From contig JAJQJQ010000059.1 in assembly GCA_028622995.1 (NCBI GenBank), positions 1,294,453-1,358,452 on the forward strand: a stretch of DNA of 64,000 nucleotides, given 5' to 3'. Of this stretch, positions 9,648 to 23,906 are shown in pieces. Source of the DNA: Panagrolaimus kolymaensis (lineage: Eukaryota > Nematoda > Chromadorea > Rhabditida > Panagrolaimidae). The notes beneath the pieces were generated by a model that had not been told where the DNA came from, did no database searches, and was given only the letters and a program-made list of their open reading frames with translations. Both the position numbers and the translations under genes were made by a program. Position 1 is the first letter of the stretch; every line of letters begins with the position of its first letter.

Positions 9648-12094
9648 AAGATTTTCATCCAAGTTTTGGATTTGATAAAAATAAACTTTCTTTTTTTAAT
9701 TCTCTAGAAGCTGCTGGGAAAGCCGGTTGAAGAAACGATAATGCAAATCGTATTAATTATGTTTAAATAAAGCAAAATTTGAAAGATTTTCATCCAAGTT
9801 TTGGATTTGATAAAAATAAACTTTCTTTTTTTTAATTCTCTAGTAGCTGCTGGGAAAGCCGGTTGAAGAAACGATAATGCATATCGTATTAATTATGTTT
9901 AAATAAAGCAAAATTTGAAAGATTTTCATCCAAGTTTTGGATTTGATAAAAATAAACTTTCTTTTTTTTAATTCTCTAGAAGCTGCTGGGAAAGCCGGTT
10001 GAAGAAACGATAATGCATATCGTATTAATTATGTTTAAATAAAGCAAAATTTGAAAGATTTTCATCCAAGTTTTGGATTTGATAAAAATAAACTTTCTTT
10101 TTTTTAATTCTCTCGAAGCTGCTGGGAAAGCCGGTTGAAGAAACGATAATGCATATCGTATTAATTATGTTTAAATAAAGCAAAATTTGAAAGATTTTCA
10201 TCCAAGTTTTGGATTTGATAAAAATAAACTTTCTTTTTTTTAATTCTCTAGAAGCTGCTGGGAAAGCCGGTTGAAGAAACGATAATGCATATCGTATTAA
10301 TTATGTTTAAATAAAGCAAAATTTGAAAGATTTTCATCCAAGTTTTGGATTTGATAAAAATAAACTTTCTTTTTTTTAATTCTCTAGAAGCTGCTGGGAA
10401 AGCCGGTTGAAGAAACGATAATGCATATCGTATTAATTATGTTTAAATAAAGCAAAATTTGAAAGATTTTCATCCAAGTTTTGGATTTGATAAAAATAAA
10501 CTTTCTTTTTTTTAATTCTCTAGAAGCTGCTGGGAAAGCAGGTTGAAGAAACGATAATGCATATCGTATTAATTATGTTTAAATAAAGCAAAATTTGAAA
10601 GATTTTCATCCAAGTTTTGGATTTGATAAAAATAAACTTTCTTTTTTTTAATTCTCTAGAAGCTGCTGGGAAAGCCGGTTGAAGAAACGATAATGCATAT
10701 CGTATTAATTATGTTTAAATAAAGCAAAATTTGAAAGATTTTCATCCAAGTTTTGGATTTGATAAAAATAAACTTTCTTTTTTTTAATTCTCTAGAAGCT
10801 GCTGGGAAAGCCGGTTGAAGAAACGATAATGCATATCGTATTAATTATGTTTAAATAAAGCAAAATTTGAAAGATTTTCATCCAAGTTTTGGATTTGATA
10901 AAAATAAACTTTCTTTTTTTTAATTCTCTAGAAGCTGCTGGGAAAGCCGGTTGAAGAAACGATAATGCATATCGTATTAATTATGTTTAAATAAAGCAAA
11001 ATTTGAAAGATTTTCATCCAAGTTTTGGATTTGATAAAAATAAACTTTCTTTTTTTTAATTCTCTAGAAGCTGCTGGGAAAGCCGGTTGAAGAAACGATA
11101 ATGCATATCGTATTAATTATGTTTAAATAAAGCAAAATTTGAAAGATTTTCATCCAAGTTTTGGATTTGATAAAAATAAACTTTCTTTTTTTTAATTCTC
11201 TAGAAGCTGCTGGGAAAGCCGGTTGAAGAAACGATAATGCATATCGTATTAATTATGTTTAAATAAAGCAAAATTTGAAAGATTTTCATCCAAGTTTTGG
11301 ATTTGATAAAAATAAACTTTCTTTTTTTTAATTCTCTAGAAGCTGCTGGGAAAGCCGGTTGAAGAAACGATAATGCATATCGTATTAATTATGTTTAAAT
11401 AAAGCAAAATTTGAAAGATTTTCATCCAAGTTTTGGATTTGATAAAAATAAACTTTCTTTTTTTTAATTCTCTAGAAGCTGCTGGGAAAGCCGGTTGAAG
11501 AAACGATAATGCATATCGTATTAATTATGTTTAAATAAAGCAAAATTTGAAAGATTTTCATCCAAGTTTTGGATTTGATAAAAATAAACTTTCTTTTTTT
11601 TAATTCTCTAGAAGCTGCTGGGAAAGCCGGTTGAAGAAACGATAATGCATATCGTATTAATTATGTTTAAATAAAGCAAAATTTGAAAGATTTTCATCCA
11701 AGTTTTGGATTTGATAAAAATAAACTTTCTTTTTTTTAATTCTCTAGAAGCTGCTGGGAAAGCCGGTTGAAGAAACGATAATGCATATCGTATTAATTAT
11801 GTTTAAATAAAGCAAAATTTGAAAGATTTTCATCCAAGTTTTGGATTTGATAAAAATAAACTTTCTTTTTTTTAATTCTCTAGAAGCTGCTGGGAAAGCC
11901 GGTTGAAGAAACGATAATGCATATCGTATTAATTATGTTTAAATAAAGCAAAATTTGAAAGATTTTCATCCAAGTTTTGGATTTGATAAAAATAAACTTT
12001 CTTTTTTTTAATTCTCTAGAAGCTGCTGGGAAAGCCGGTTGAAGAAACGATAATGCATATCGTATTAATTATGTTTAAATAAAGCAAAATTTGA
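9648..12094 (+). repeat. Hybrid unit plus homogeneous B run of 17 monomers
   Basis: The unit at 9648 is T7 with B-type GCCGGTTGAAG and A-type GCAAAT, a conversion-type hybrid closing the preceding 5-mer. From 9783 to 12094 there are 17 B units (17 x 136 = 2312 bp). A handful of private changes occur at its left side: CTAGTAGCT near 9841, CTCTCGAAG near 10112 and AGCAGGTTG near 10538. The right part looks invariant. Confidence 0.87.
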
Positions 12095-13724
12095 AAGATT
12101 TTCATCCAAGTTTTGGATTTGATAAAAATAAACTTTCTTTTTTTAATTCTCTAGAAGCTGCTGGGAAAGAAAATTTAAGAAACGATAATGCAAATCGTAT
12201 TAATTATGTTTAAATAAAGCAAAATTTGAAAGATTTTCATCCAAGTTTTGGATTTGATAAAAATAAACTTTCTTTTTTTTAATTCTCTAGAAGCTGCTGG
12301 GAAAGAAAATTTAAGAAACGATAATGCAAATCGTATTAATTATGTTTTAATAAAGCAAATTTTGAAAGATTTTCATCCAAGTTTTGGATTTGATAAAAAT
12401 AAACTTTCTTTTTTTTAATTCTCTAGAAGCTGCTGGGAAAGAAAATTTAAGAAACGATAATGCAAATCGTATTAATTATGTTTAAATAAAGCAAATTTTG
12501 AAAGATTTTCTTCCAAGTTTTGGATTTGATAAAAATAAACTTTCTTTTTTTAATTCTCTAGAAGCTGCTGGGAAAGAAAATTTAAGAAACGATAATGCAA
12601 ATCGTATTAATTATGTTTAAATAAAGCAAAATTTGAAAGATTTTCATCCAAGTTTTGGATTTGATAAAAATAAACTTTCTTTTTTTTAATTCTCTAGAAG
12701 CTGCTGGGAAAGCCGGTTGAAGAAACGATAATGCATATCGTATTAATTATGTTTAAATAAAGCAAAATTTGAAAGATTTTCATCCAAGTTTTGGATTTGA
12801 TAAAAATAAACTTTCTTTTTTTTAATTCTCTAGAAGCTGCTGGGAAAGCCGGTTGAAGAAACGATAATGCATATCGTATTAATTATGTTTAAATAAAGCA
12901 AAATTTGAAAGATTTTCATCCAAGTTTTGGATTTGATAAAAATAAACTTTCTTTTTTTTAATTCTCTAGAAGCTGCTGGGAAAGCCGGTTGAAGAAACGA
13001 TAATGCATATCGTATTAATTATGTTTAAATAAAGCAAAATTTGAAAGATTTTCATCCAAGTTTTGGATTTGATAAAAATAAACTTTCTTTTTTTTAATTC
13101 TCTAGAAGCTGCTGGGAAAGCCGGTTGAAGAAACGATAATGCATATCGTATTAATTATGTTTAAATAAAGCAAAATTTGAAAGATTTTCATCCAAGTTTT
13201 GGATTTGATAAAAATAAACTTTCTTTTTTTTAATTCTCTAGAAGCTGCTGGGAAAGCCGGTTGAAGAAACGATAATGCATATCGTATTAATTATGTTTAA
13301 ATAAAGCAAAATTTGAAAGATTTTCATCCAAGTTTTGGATTTGATAAAAATAAACTTTCTTTTTTTTAATTCTCTAGAAGCTGCTGGGAAAGCCGGTTGA
13401 AGAAACGATAATGCATATCGTATTAATTATGTTTAAATAAAGCAAAATTTGAAAGATTTTCATCCAAGTTTTGGATTTGATAAAAATAAACTTTCTTTTT
13501 TTTAATTCTCTAGAAGCTGCTGGGAAAGCCGGTTGAAGAAACGATAATGCATATCGTATTAATTATGTTTAAATAAAGCAAAATTTGAAAGATTTTCATC
13601 CAAGTTTTGGATTTGATAAAAATAAACTTTCTTTTTTTTAATTCTCTAGAAGCTGCTGGGAAAGAAAATTTAAGAAACGATAATGCAAATCGTATTAATT
13701 ATGTTTAAATAAAGCAAATTTTGA
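12095..13724 (+). repeat. A cluster (4 units), B run (7 units) and one A unit
   Basis: Units at 12095 (T7), 12230 (T8, GTTTTAATA), 12366 and 12502 (T7, TTCTTCC) are A type. Units 12637-13588 are seven uniform B monomers. The A unit at 13589 ends in CAAATTTTG and leads into the E/C zone. Confidence 0.85.
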
Positions 13725-13860
13725 AAGATTTTCATCCAAGTTTTGGATTTGATAAAAATAAACTTTCTATTTTTTAATTCTCTAGAAACTGCTGGGAAAG
13801 AAAATTTAAGAAATGATAATGAAAATCGTATTAATTATGTTTAAATAAAGCAAAATTTGA
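13725..13860 (+). repeat. E-type reference monomer
   Basis: Type E combines GGATTTGATA, CTATTTTTT, GAAACTGCTGGG in place of GAAGCTGCTGGG, and the D-type AAATGATAATGAAAATCG. It occurs at 13725, 14405, 15493 and 16173, with a variant that has GGATTTTATA at 15085. It is found nowhere else in the window and is always followed by a C unit. Confidence 0.88.
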
Positions 13861-16444
13861 AAGATTTTCATCCAAGTTTTGGATTTTATAAAAATAAACT
13901 TTCTATTTTTTAATTCTCTAGAAGCTTCAGGGAAAGAAAATTGAAGAAACGATAATGCATATCGTATTAATTATGTTTAAATAAAGCAAAATTTGAAAGA
14001 TTTTCATCCAAGTTTTGGATTTGATAAAAATAAACTTTCTTTTTTTTAATTCTCTAGAAGCTGCTGGGAAAGAAAATTTAAGAAACGATAATGCAAATCG
14101 TATTAATTATGTTTTAATAAAGCAAATTTTGAAAGATTTTCATCCAAGTTTTGGATTTGATAAAAATAAACTTTCTTTTTTTTAATTCTCTAGAAGCTGC
14201 TGGGAAAGAAAATTGAAGAAACGATAATGCATATCGTATTAATTATGTTTAAATAAAGCAAAATTTGAAAGATTTTCATCCAAGTTTTGGATTTGATAAA
14301 AATAAACTTTCTTTTTTTTAATTCTCTAGAAGCTTCAGGGAAAGAAAATTGAAGAAACGATAATGCATATCGTATTAATTATGTTTAAATAAAGCAAAAT
14401 TTGAAAGATTTTCATCCAAGTTTTGGATTTGATAAAAATAAACTTTCTATTTTTTAATTCTCTAGAAACTGCTGGGAAAGAAAATTTAAGAAATGATAAT
14501 GAAAATCGTATTAATTATGTTTAAATAAAGCAAAATTTGAAAGATTTTCATCCAAGTTTTGGATTTTATAAAAATAAACTTTCTATTTTTTAATTCTCTA
14601 GAAGCTTCAGGGAAAGAAAATTGAAGAAACGATAATGCATATCGTATTAATTATGTTTAAATAAAGCAAAATTTGAAAGATTTTCATCCAAGTTTTGGAT
14701 TTGATAAAAATAAACTTTCTTTTTTTTAATTCTCTAGAAGCTGCTGGGAAAGAAAATTTAAGAAACGATAATGCAAATCGTATTAATTATGTTTTAATAA
14801 AGCAAATTTTGAAAGATTTTCATCCAAGTTTTGGATTTGATAAAAATAAACTTTCTTTTTTTTAATTCTCTAGAAGCTGCTGGGAAAGAAAATTGAAGAA
14901 ACGATAATGCATATCGTATTAATTATGTTTAAATAAAGCAAAATTTGAAAGATTTTCATCCAAGTTTTGGATTTGATAAAAATAAACTTTCTTTTTTTTA
15001 ATTCTCTAGAAGCTGCTGGGAAAGAAAATTTAAGAAATGATAATGAAAATCGTATTAATTATGTTTAAATAAAGCAAAATTTGAAAGATTTTCATCCAAG
15101 TTTTGGATTTTATAAAAATAAACTTTCTATTTTTTAATTCTCTAGAAACTGCTGGGAAAGAAAATTTAAGAAATGATAATGAAAATCGTATTAATTATGT
15201 TTAAATAAAGCAAAATTTGAAAGATTTTCATCCAAGTTTTGGATTTTATAAAAATAAACTTTCTATTTTTTAATTCTCTAGAAGCTTCAGGGAAAGAAAA
15301 TTGAAGAAACGATAATGCATATCGTATTAATTATGTTTAAATAAAGCAAAATTTGAAAGATTTTCATCCAAGTTTTGGATTTGATAAAAATAAACTTTCT
15401 TTTTTTTAATTCTCTAGAAGCTTCAGGGAAAGAAAATTGAAGAAACGATAATGCATATCGTATTAATTATGTTTAAATAAAGCAAAATTTGAAAGATTTT
15501 CATCCAAGTTTTGGATTTGATAAAAATAAACTTTCTATTTTTTAATTCTCTAGAAACTGCTGGGAAAGAAAATTTAAGAAATGATAATGAAAATCGTATT
15601 AATTATGTTTAAATAAAGCAAAATTTGAAAGATTTTCATCCAAGTTTTGGATTTTATAAAAATAAACTTTCTATTTTTTAATTCTCTAGAAGCTTCAGGG
15701 AAAGAAAATTGAAGAAACGATAATGCATATCGTATTAATTATGTTTAAATAAAGCAAAATTTGAAAGATTTTCATCCAAGTTTTGGATTTGATAAAAATA
15801 AACTTTCTTTTTTTTAATTCTCTAGAAGCTGCTGGGAAAGAAAATTTAAGAAACGATAATGCAAATCGTATTAATTATGTTTAAATAAAGCAAATTTTGA
15901 AAGATTTTCATCCAAGTTTTGGATTTGATAAAAATAAACTTTCTTTTTTTTAATTCTCTAGAAGCTGCTGGGAAAGAAAATTGAAGAAACGATAATGCAT
16001 ATCGTATTAATTATGTTTAAATAAAGCAAAATTTGAAAGATTTTCATCCAAGTTTTGGATTTGATAAAAATAAACTTTCTTTTTTTTAATTCTCTAGAAG
16101 CTGCTGGGAAAGAAAATTTAAGAAACGATAATGCAAATCGTATTAATTATGTTTAAATAAAGCAAATTTTGAAAGATTTTCATCCAAGTTTTGGATTTGA
16201 TAAAAATAAACTTTCTATTTTTTAATTCTCTAGAAACTGCTGGGAAAGAAAATTTAAGAAATGATAATGAAAATCGTATTAATTATGTTTAAATAAAGCA
16301 AAATTTGAAAGATTTTCATCCAAGTTTTGGATTTTATAAAAATAAACTTTCTATTTTTTAATTCTCTAGAAGCTTCAGGGAAAGAAAATTGAAGAAACGA
16401 TAATGCATATCGTATTAATTATGTTTAAATAAAGCAAAATTTGA
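13725..16444 (+). repeat. E/C-led 5-mer higher-order repeats, about 680 bp each
   Basis: The pair E-C starts each block at 13725, 14405, 15085, 15493 and 16173, with intervals of 680, 680, 408 and 680 bp. Blocks at 13725 and 14405 run E, C, A(GTTTTAATA), TTGAAG/GCATAT unit, then a C-like or D unit. The block at 15085 is cut to three units and the block at 16173 runs into the next zone. This is the only part of the window with E units, so it preserves an older or separately amplified sub-array. Confidence 0.86.
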
Positions 16445-16986
16445 AAGATTTTCATCCAAGTTTTGGATTTGATAAAAATAAACTTTCTTTTTTTTAATTC
16501 TCTAGAAGCTGCTGGGAAAGAAAATTTAAGAAACGATAATGCAAATCGTATTAATTATGTTTTAATAAAGCAAATTTTGAAAGATTTTCATCCAAGTTTT
16601 GGATTTGATAAAAATAAACTTTCTTTTTTTAATTCTCTAGAAGCTGCTGGGAAAGAAAATTTAAGAAACGATAATGCAAATCGTATTAATTATGTTTAAA
16701 TAAAGCAAATTTTGAAAGATTTTCATCCAAGTTTTGGATTTGATAAAAATAAACTTTCTTTTTTTTAATTCTCTAGAAGCTGCTGGGAAAGAAAATTTAA
16801 GAAACGATAATGCAAATCGTATTAATTATGTTTTAATAAAGCAAATTTTGAAAGATTTTCATCCAAGTTTTGGATTTGATAAAAATAAACTTTCTTTTTT
16901 TAATTCTCTAGAAGCTGCTGGGAAAGAAAATTTAAGAAACGATAATGCAAATCGTATTAATTATGTTTAAATAAAGCAAAATTTGA
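16445..16986 (+). repeat. A dimer higher-order repeat, 271 bp x 2, with open forward frames
   Basis: A(T8, GTTTTAATA) plus A(T7) makes 271 bp, and the pair is repeated at 16716. Each copy holds a 78-codon forward frame (16463-16699 and 16734-16970) that starts only at TTG and ends at the TAA in GTTTAAATA. The frame crosses the T8 tract because it begins out of phase and is shifted into the 45-codon frame there. Confidence 0.75.
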
Positions 16987-19900
16987 AAGATTTTCATCCA
17001 AGTTTTGGATTTGATAAAAATAAACTTTCTTTTTTTTAATTCTCTAGAAGCTGCTGGGAAAGAAAATTTAAGAAACGATAATGCAAATCGTATTAATTAT
17101 GTTTAAATAAAGCAAAATTTGAAAGATTTTCATCCAAGTTTTGGATTTGATAAAAATAAACTTTCTTTTTTTTAATTCTCTAGAAGCTGCTGGGAAAGCC
17201 GGTTGAAGAAACGATAATGCATATCGTATTAATTATGTTTAAATAAAGCAAAATTTGAAAGATTTTCATCCAAGTTTTGGATTTGATAAAAATAAACTTT
17301 CTTTTTTTTAATTCTCTAGAAGCTGCTGGGAAAGAAAATTTAAGAAACGATAATGCAAATCGTATTAATTATGTTTAAATAAAGCAAAATTTGAAAGATT
17401 TTCATCCAAGTTTTGGATTTGATAAAAATAAACTTTCTTTTTTTTAATTCTCTAGAAGCTGCTGGGAAAGCCGGTTGAAGAAACGATAATGCATATCGTA
17501 TTAATTATGTTTAAATAAAGCAAAATTTGAAAGATTTTCATCCAAGTTTTGGATTTGATAAAAATAAACTTTCTTTTTTTAATTCTCTAGAAGCTGCTGG
17601 GAAAGAAAATTTAAGAAACGATAATGCAAATCGTATTAATTATGTTTAAATAAAGCAAATTTTGAAAGATTTTCATCCAAGTTTTGGATTTGATAAAAAT
17701 AAACTTTCTTTTTTTAATTCTCTAGAAGCTGCTGGGAAAGAAAATTTAAGAAACGAAAATGCAAATCGTATTAATTATGTTTAAATAAAGCAAAATTTGA
17801 AAGATTTTCATCCAAGTTTTGGATTTGATAAAAATAAACTTTCTTTTTTTTAATTCTCTAGAAGCTGCTGGGAAAGAAAATTTAAGAAACGATAATGCAA
17901 ATCGTATTAATTATGTTTAAATAAAGCAAAATTTGAAAGATTTTCATCCAAGTTTTGGATTTGATAAAAATAAACTTTCTTTTTTTTAATTCTCTAGAAG
18001 CTGCTGGGAAAGCCGGTTGAAGAAACGATAATGCATATCGTATTAATTATGTTTAAATAAAGCAAAATTTGAAAGATTTTCATCCAAGTTTTGGATTTGA
18101 TAAAAATAAACTTTCTTTTTTTTAATTCTCTAGAAGCTGCTGGGAAAGAAAATTTAAGAAACGATAATGCAAATCGTATTAATTATGTTTAAATAAAGCA
18201 AAATTTGAAAGATTTTCATCCAAGTTTTGGATTTGATAAAAATAAACTTTCTTTTTTTTAATTCTCTAGAAGCTGCTGGGAAAGAAAATTTAAGAAACGA
18301 TAATGCAAATCGTATTAATTATGTTTAAATAAAGCAAATTTTGAAAGATTTTCATCCAAGTTTTGGATTTGATAAAAATAAACTTTCTTTTTTTTAATTC
18401 TCTAGAAGCTGCTGGGAAAGAAAATTTAAGAAACGATAATGCAAATCGTATTAATTATGTTTAAATAAAGCAAAATTTGAAAGATTTTCATCCAAGTTTT
18501 GGATTTGATAAAAATAAACTTTCTTTTTTTTAATTCTCTAGAAGCTGCTGGGAAAGCCGGTTGAAGAAACGATAATGCATATCGTATTAATTATGTTTAA
18601 ATAAAGCAAAATTTGAAAGATTTTCATCCAAGTTTTGGATTTGATAAAAATAAACTTTCTTTTTTTTAATTCTCTAGAAGCTGCTGGGAAAGAAAATTTA
18701 AGAAACGATAATGCAAATCGTATTAATTATGTTTAAATAAAGCAAAATTTGAAAGATTTTCATCCAAGTTTTGGATTTGATAAAAATAAACTTTCTTTTT
18801 TTAATTCTCTAGAAGCTGCTGGGAAAGAAAATTTAAGAAACGATAATGCAAATCGTATTAATTATGTTTAAATAAAGCAAAATTTGAAAGATTTTCATCC
18901 AAGTTTTGGATTTGATAAAAATAAACTTTCTTTTTTTTAATTCTCTAGAAGCTGCTGGGAAAGAAAATTTAAGAAACGATAATGCAAATCGTATTAATTA
19001 TGTTTAAATAAAGCAAAATTTGAAAGATTTTCATCCAAGTTTTGGATTTGATAAAAATAAACTTTCTTTTTTTTAATTCTCTAGAAGCTGCTGGGAAAGC
19101 CGGTTGAAGAAACGATAATGCATATCGTATTAATTATGTTTAAATAAAGCAAATTTTGAAAGATTTTCATCCAAGTTTTGGATTTGATAAAAATAAACTT
19201 TCTTTTTTTAATTCTCTAGAAGCTGCTGGGAAAGCTGGTTGAAGAAACGATAATGCATATCGTATTAATTATGTTTAAATAAAGCAAAATTTGAAAGATT
19301 TTCATCCAAGTTTTGGATTTGATAAAAATAAACTTTCTTTTTTTTAATTCTCTAGAAGCTGCTGGGAAAGAAAATTTAAGAAACGATAATGCAAATCGTA
19401 TTAATTATGTTTAAATAAAGCAAAATTTGAAAGATTTTCATCCAAGTTTTGGATTTGATAAAAATAAACTTTCTTTTTTTTAATTCTCTAGAAGCTGCTG
19501 GGAAAGCCGGTTGAAGAAACGATAATGCATATCGTATTAATTATGTTTAAATAAAGCAAAATTTGAAAGATTTTCATCCAAGTTTTGGATTTGATAAAAA
19601 TAAACTTTCTTTTTTTAATTCTCTAGAAGCTGCTGGGAAAGAAAATTTAAGAAACGATAATGCAAATCGTATTAATTATGTTTAAATAAAGCAAATTTTG
19701 AAAGATTTTCATCCAAGTTTTGGATTTGATAAAAATAAACTTTCTTTTTTTAATTCTCTAGAAGCTGCTGGGAAAGAAAATTTAAGAAACGATAATGCAA
19801 ATCGTATTAATTATGTTTAAATAAAGCAAAATTTGAAAGATTTTCATCCAAGTTTTGGATTTGATAAAAATAAACTTTCTTTTTTTTAATTCTCTAGAAG

Positions 19901-22900
19901 CTGCTGGGAAAGAAAATTTAAGAAACGATAATGCAAATCGTATTAATTATGTTTAAATAAAGCAAAATTTGAAAGATTTTCATCCAAGTTTTGGATTTGA
20001 TAAAAATAAACTTTCTTTTTTTTAATTCTCTAGAAGCTGCTGGGAAAGCCGGTTGAAGAAACGATAATGCATATCGTAATTATTATGTTTAAATAAAGCA
20101 AATTTTGAAAGATTTTCATCCAAGTTTTGGATTTGATAAAAATAAACTTTCTTTTTTTAATTCTCTAGAAGCTGCTGGGAAAGAAAATTTAAGAAACGAT
20201 AATGCAAATCGTATTAATTATGTTTAAATAAAGCAAAATTTGAAAGATTTTCATCCAAGTTTTGGATTTGATAAAAATAAACTTTCTTTTTTTAATTCTC
20301 TAGAAGCTGCTGGGAAAGAAAATTTAAGAAACGATAATGCAAATCGTATTAATTATGTTTAAATAAAGCAAAATTTGAAAGATTTTCATCCAAGTTTTGG
20401 ATTTGATAAAAATAAACTTTCTTTTTTTTAATTCTCTAGAAGCTGCTGGGAAAGCCGGTTGAAGAAACGATAATGCATATCGTATTAATTATGCTTAAAT
20501 AAAGCAAAATTTGAAAGATTTTCATCCAAGTTTTGGATTTGATAAAAATAAACTTTCTTTTTTTTAATTCTCTAGAAGCTGCTGGGAAAGAAAATTTAAG
20601 AAACGATAATGCAAATCGTATTAATTATGTTTAAATAAAGCAAAATTTGAAAGATTTTCATCCAAGTTTTGGATTTGATAAAAATAAACTTTCTTTTTTT
20701 AATTCTCTAGAAGCTGCTGGGAAAGAAAATTTAAGAAACGATAATGCAAATCGTATTAATTATGTTTAAATAAAGCAAAATTTGAAAGATTTTCATCCAA
20801 GTTTTGGATTTGATAAAAATAAACTTTCTTTTTTTTAATTCTCTAGAAGCTGCTGGGAAAGCCGGTTGAAGAAACGATAATGCATATCGTATTAATTATG
20901 TTTAAATAAAGCAAAATTTGAAAGATTTTCATCCAAGTTTTGGATTTGATAAAAATAAACTTTCTTTTTTTTAATTCTCTAGAAGCTGCTGGGAAAGCCG
21001 GTTGAAGAAACGATAATGCATATCGTATTAATTATGTTTAAATAAAGCAAAATTTGAAAGATTTTCATCCAAGTTTTGGATTTGATAAAAATAAACTTTC
21101 TTTTTTTTAATTCTCTAGAAGCTGCTGGGAAAGCCGGTTGAAGAAACGATAATTCATATCGTATTAATTATGTTTAAATAAAGCAAAATTTGAAAGATTT
21201 TCATCCAAGTTTTGGATTTGATAAAAATAAACTTTCTTTTTTTAATTCTCTAGAAGCTGCTGGGAAAGAAAATTTAAGAAACGATAATGCAAATCGTATT
21301 AATTATGTTTAAATAAAGCAAAATTTGAAAGATTTTCATCCAAGTTTTGGATTTGATAAAAATAAACTTTCTTTTTTTAATTCTCTAGAAGCTGCTGGGA
21401 AAGAAAATTTAAGAAACGATAATGCAAATCGTATTAATTATGTTTAAATAAAGCAAAATTTGAAAGATTTTCATCCAAGTTTTGGATTTGATAAAAATAA
21501 ACTTTCTTTTTTTTAATTCTCTAGAAGCTGCTGGGAAAGAAAATTTAAGAAACGATAATGCAAATCGTATTAATTATGTTTAAATAAAGCAAAATTTGAA
21601 AGATTTTCATCCAAGTTTTGGATTTGATAAAAATAAACTTTCTTTTTTTTAATTCTCTAGAAGCTGCTGGGAAAGCCGGTTGAAGAAACGATAATGCATA
21701 TCGTATTAATTATGTTTAAATAAAGCAAAATTTGAAAGATTTTCATCCAAGTTTTGGATTTGATAAAAATAAACTTTCTTTTTTTAATTCTCTAGAAGCT
21801 GCTGGGAAAGAAAATTTAAGAAACGATAATGCAAATCGTATTAATTATGTTTAAATAAAGCAAAATTTGAAAGATTTTCATCCAAGTTTTGGATTTGATA
21901 AAAATAAACTTTCTTTTTTTTAATTCTCTAGAAGCTGCTGGGAAAGAAAATTTAAGAAACGATAATGCAAATCGTATTAATTATGTTTAAATAAAGCAAA
22001 ATTTGAAAGATTTTCATCCAAGTTTTGGATTTGATAAAAATAAACTTTCTTTTTTTAATTCTCTAGAAGCTGCTGGGAAAGCCGGTTGAAGAAACGATAA
22101 TGCATATCGTATTAATTATGTTTAAATAAAGCAAAATTTGAAAGATTTTCATCCAAGTTTTGGATTTGATAAAAATAAACTTTCTTTTTTTTAATTCTCT
22201 AGAAGCTGCTGGGAAAGCCGGTTGAAGAAACGATAATGCATATCGTATTAATTATGTTTAAATAAAGCAAAATTTGAAAGATTTTCATCCAAGTTTTGGA
22301 TTTGATAAAAATAAACTTTCTTTTTTTTAATTCTCTAGAAGCTGCTGGGAAAGCCGGTTGAAGAAACGATAATGCATATCGTATTAATTATGTTTAAATA
22401 AAGCAAAATTTGAAAGATTTTCATCCAAGTTTTGGATTTGATAAAAATAAACTTTCTTTTTTTAATTCTCTAGAAGCTGCTGGGAAAGAAAATTTAAGAA
22501 ACGATAATGCAAATCGTATTAATTATGTTTAAATAAAGCAAAATTTGAAAGATTTTCATCCAAGTTTTGGATTTGATAAAAATAAACTTTCTTTTTTTTA
22601 ATTCTCTAGAAGCTGCTGGGAAAGAAAATTTAAGAAACGATAATGCAAATCGTATTAATTATGTTTAAATAAAGCAAAATTTGAAAGATTTTCATCCAAG
22701 TTTTGGATTTGATAAAAATAAACTTTCTTTTTTTTAATTCTCTAGAAGCTGCTGGGAAAGCCGGTTGAAGAAACGATAATGCATATCGTATTAATTATGT
22801 TTAAATAAAGCAAAATTTGAAAGATTTTCATCCAAGTTTTGGATTTGATAAAAATAAACTTTCTTTTTTTTAATTCTCTAGAAGCTGCTGGGAAAGCCGG

Positions 22901-23906
22901 TTGAAGAAACGATAATGCATATCGTATTAATTATGTTTAAATAAAGCAAAATTTGAAAGATTTTCATCCAAGTTTTGGATTTGATAAAAATAAACTTTCT
23001 TTTTTTTAATTCTCTAGAAGCTGCTGGGAAAGCCGGTTGAAGAAACGATAATGCATATCGTATTAATTATGTTTAAATAAAGCAAAATTTGAAAGATTTT
23101 CATCCAAGTTTTGGATTTGATAAAAATAAACTTTCTTTTTTTTAATTCTCTAGAAGCTGCTGGGAAAGCCGGTTGAAGAAACGATAATGCATATCGTATT
23201 AATTATGTTTAAATAAAGCAAAATTTGAAAGATTTTCATCCAAGTTTTGGATTTGATAAAAATAAACTTTCTTTTTTTAATTCTCTAGAAGCTGCTGGGA
23301 AAGAAAATTTAAGAAACGATAATGCAAATCGTATTAATTATGTTTAAATAAAGCAAAATTTGAAAGATTTTCATCCAAGTTTTGGATTTGATAAAAATAA
23401 ACTTTCTTTTTTTTAATTCTCTAGAAGCTGCTGGGAAAGAAAATTTAAGAAACGATAATGCAAATCGTATTAATTATGTTTAAATAAAGCAAAATTTGAA
23501 AGATTTTCATCCAAGTTTTGGATTTGATAAAAATAAACTTTCTTTTTTTTAATTCTCTAGAAGCTGCTGGGAAAGCCGGTTGAAGAAACGATAATGCATA
23601 TCGTATTAATTATGTTTAAATAAAGCAAAATTTGAAAGATTTTCATCCAAGTTTTGGATTTGATAAAAATAAACTTTCTTTTTTTAATTCTCTAGAAGCT
23701 GCTGGGAAAGAAAATTTAAGAAACGATAATGCAAATCGTATTAATTATGTTTAAATAAAGCAAAATTTGAAAGATTTTCATCCAAGTTTTGGATTTGATA
23801 AAAATAAACTTTCTTTTTTTTAATTCTCTAGAAGCTGCTGGGAAAGCCGGTTGAAGAAACGATAATGCATATCGTATTAATTATGTTTAAATAAAGCAAA
23901 ATTTGA
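16987..23906 (+). repeat. Irregular A/B mosaic
   Basis: A(T8), A(T7) and B units alternate in short groups with no single fixed period. T7 units start at 17531, 17666, 18753, 19160, 19567, 19702, 20109, 20244, 20651, 21194, 21329, 21736, 22007, 22414, 23229 and 23636. Private changes include AACGAAAATGC near 17753, AGCTGGTTG near 19233, CGTAATTATTATG near 20076, ATGCTTAAAT near 20491 and AATTCATAT near 21151. I see no other feature here. Confidence 0.82.
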
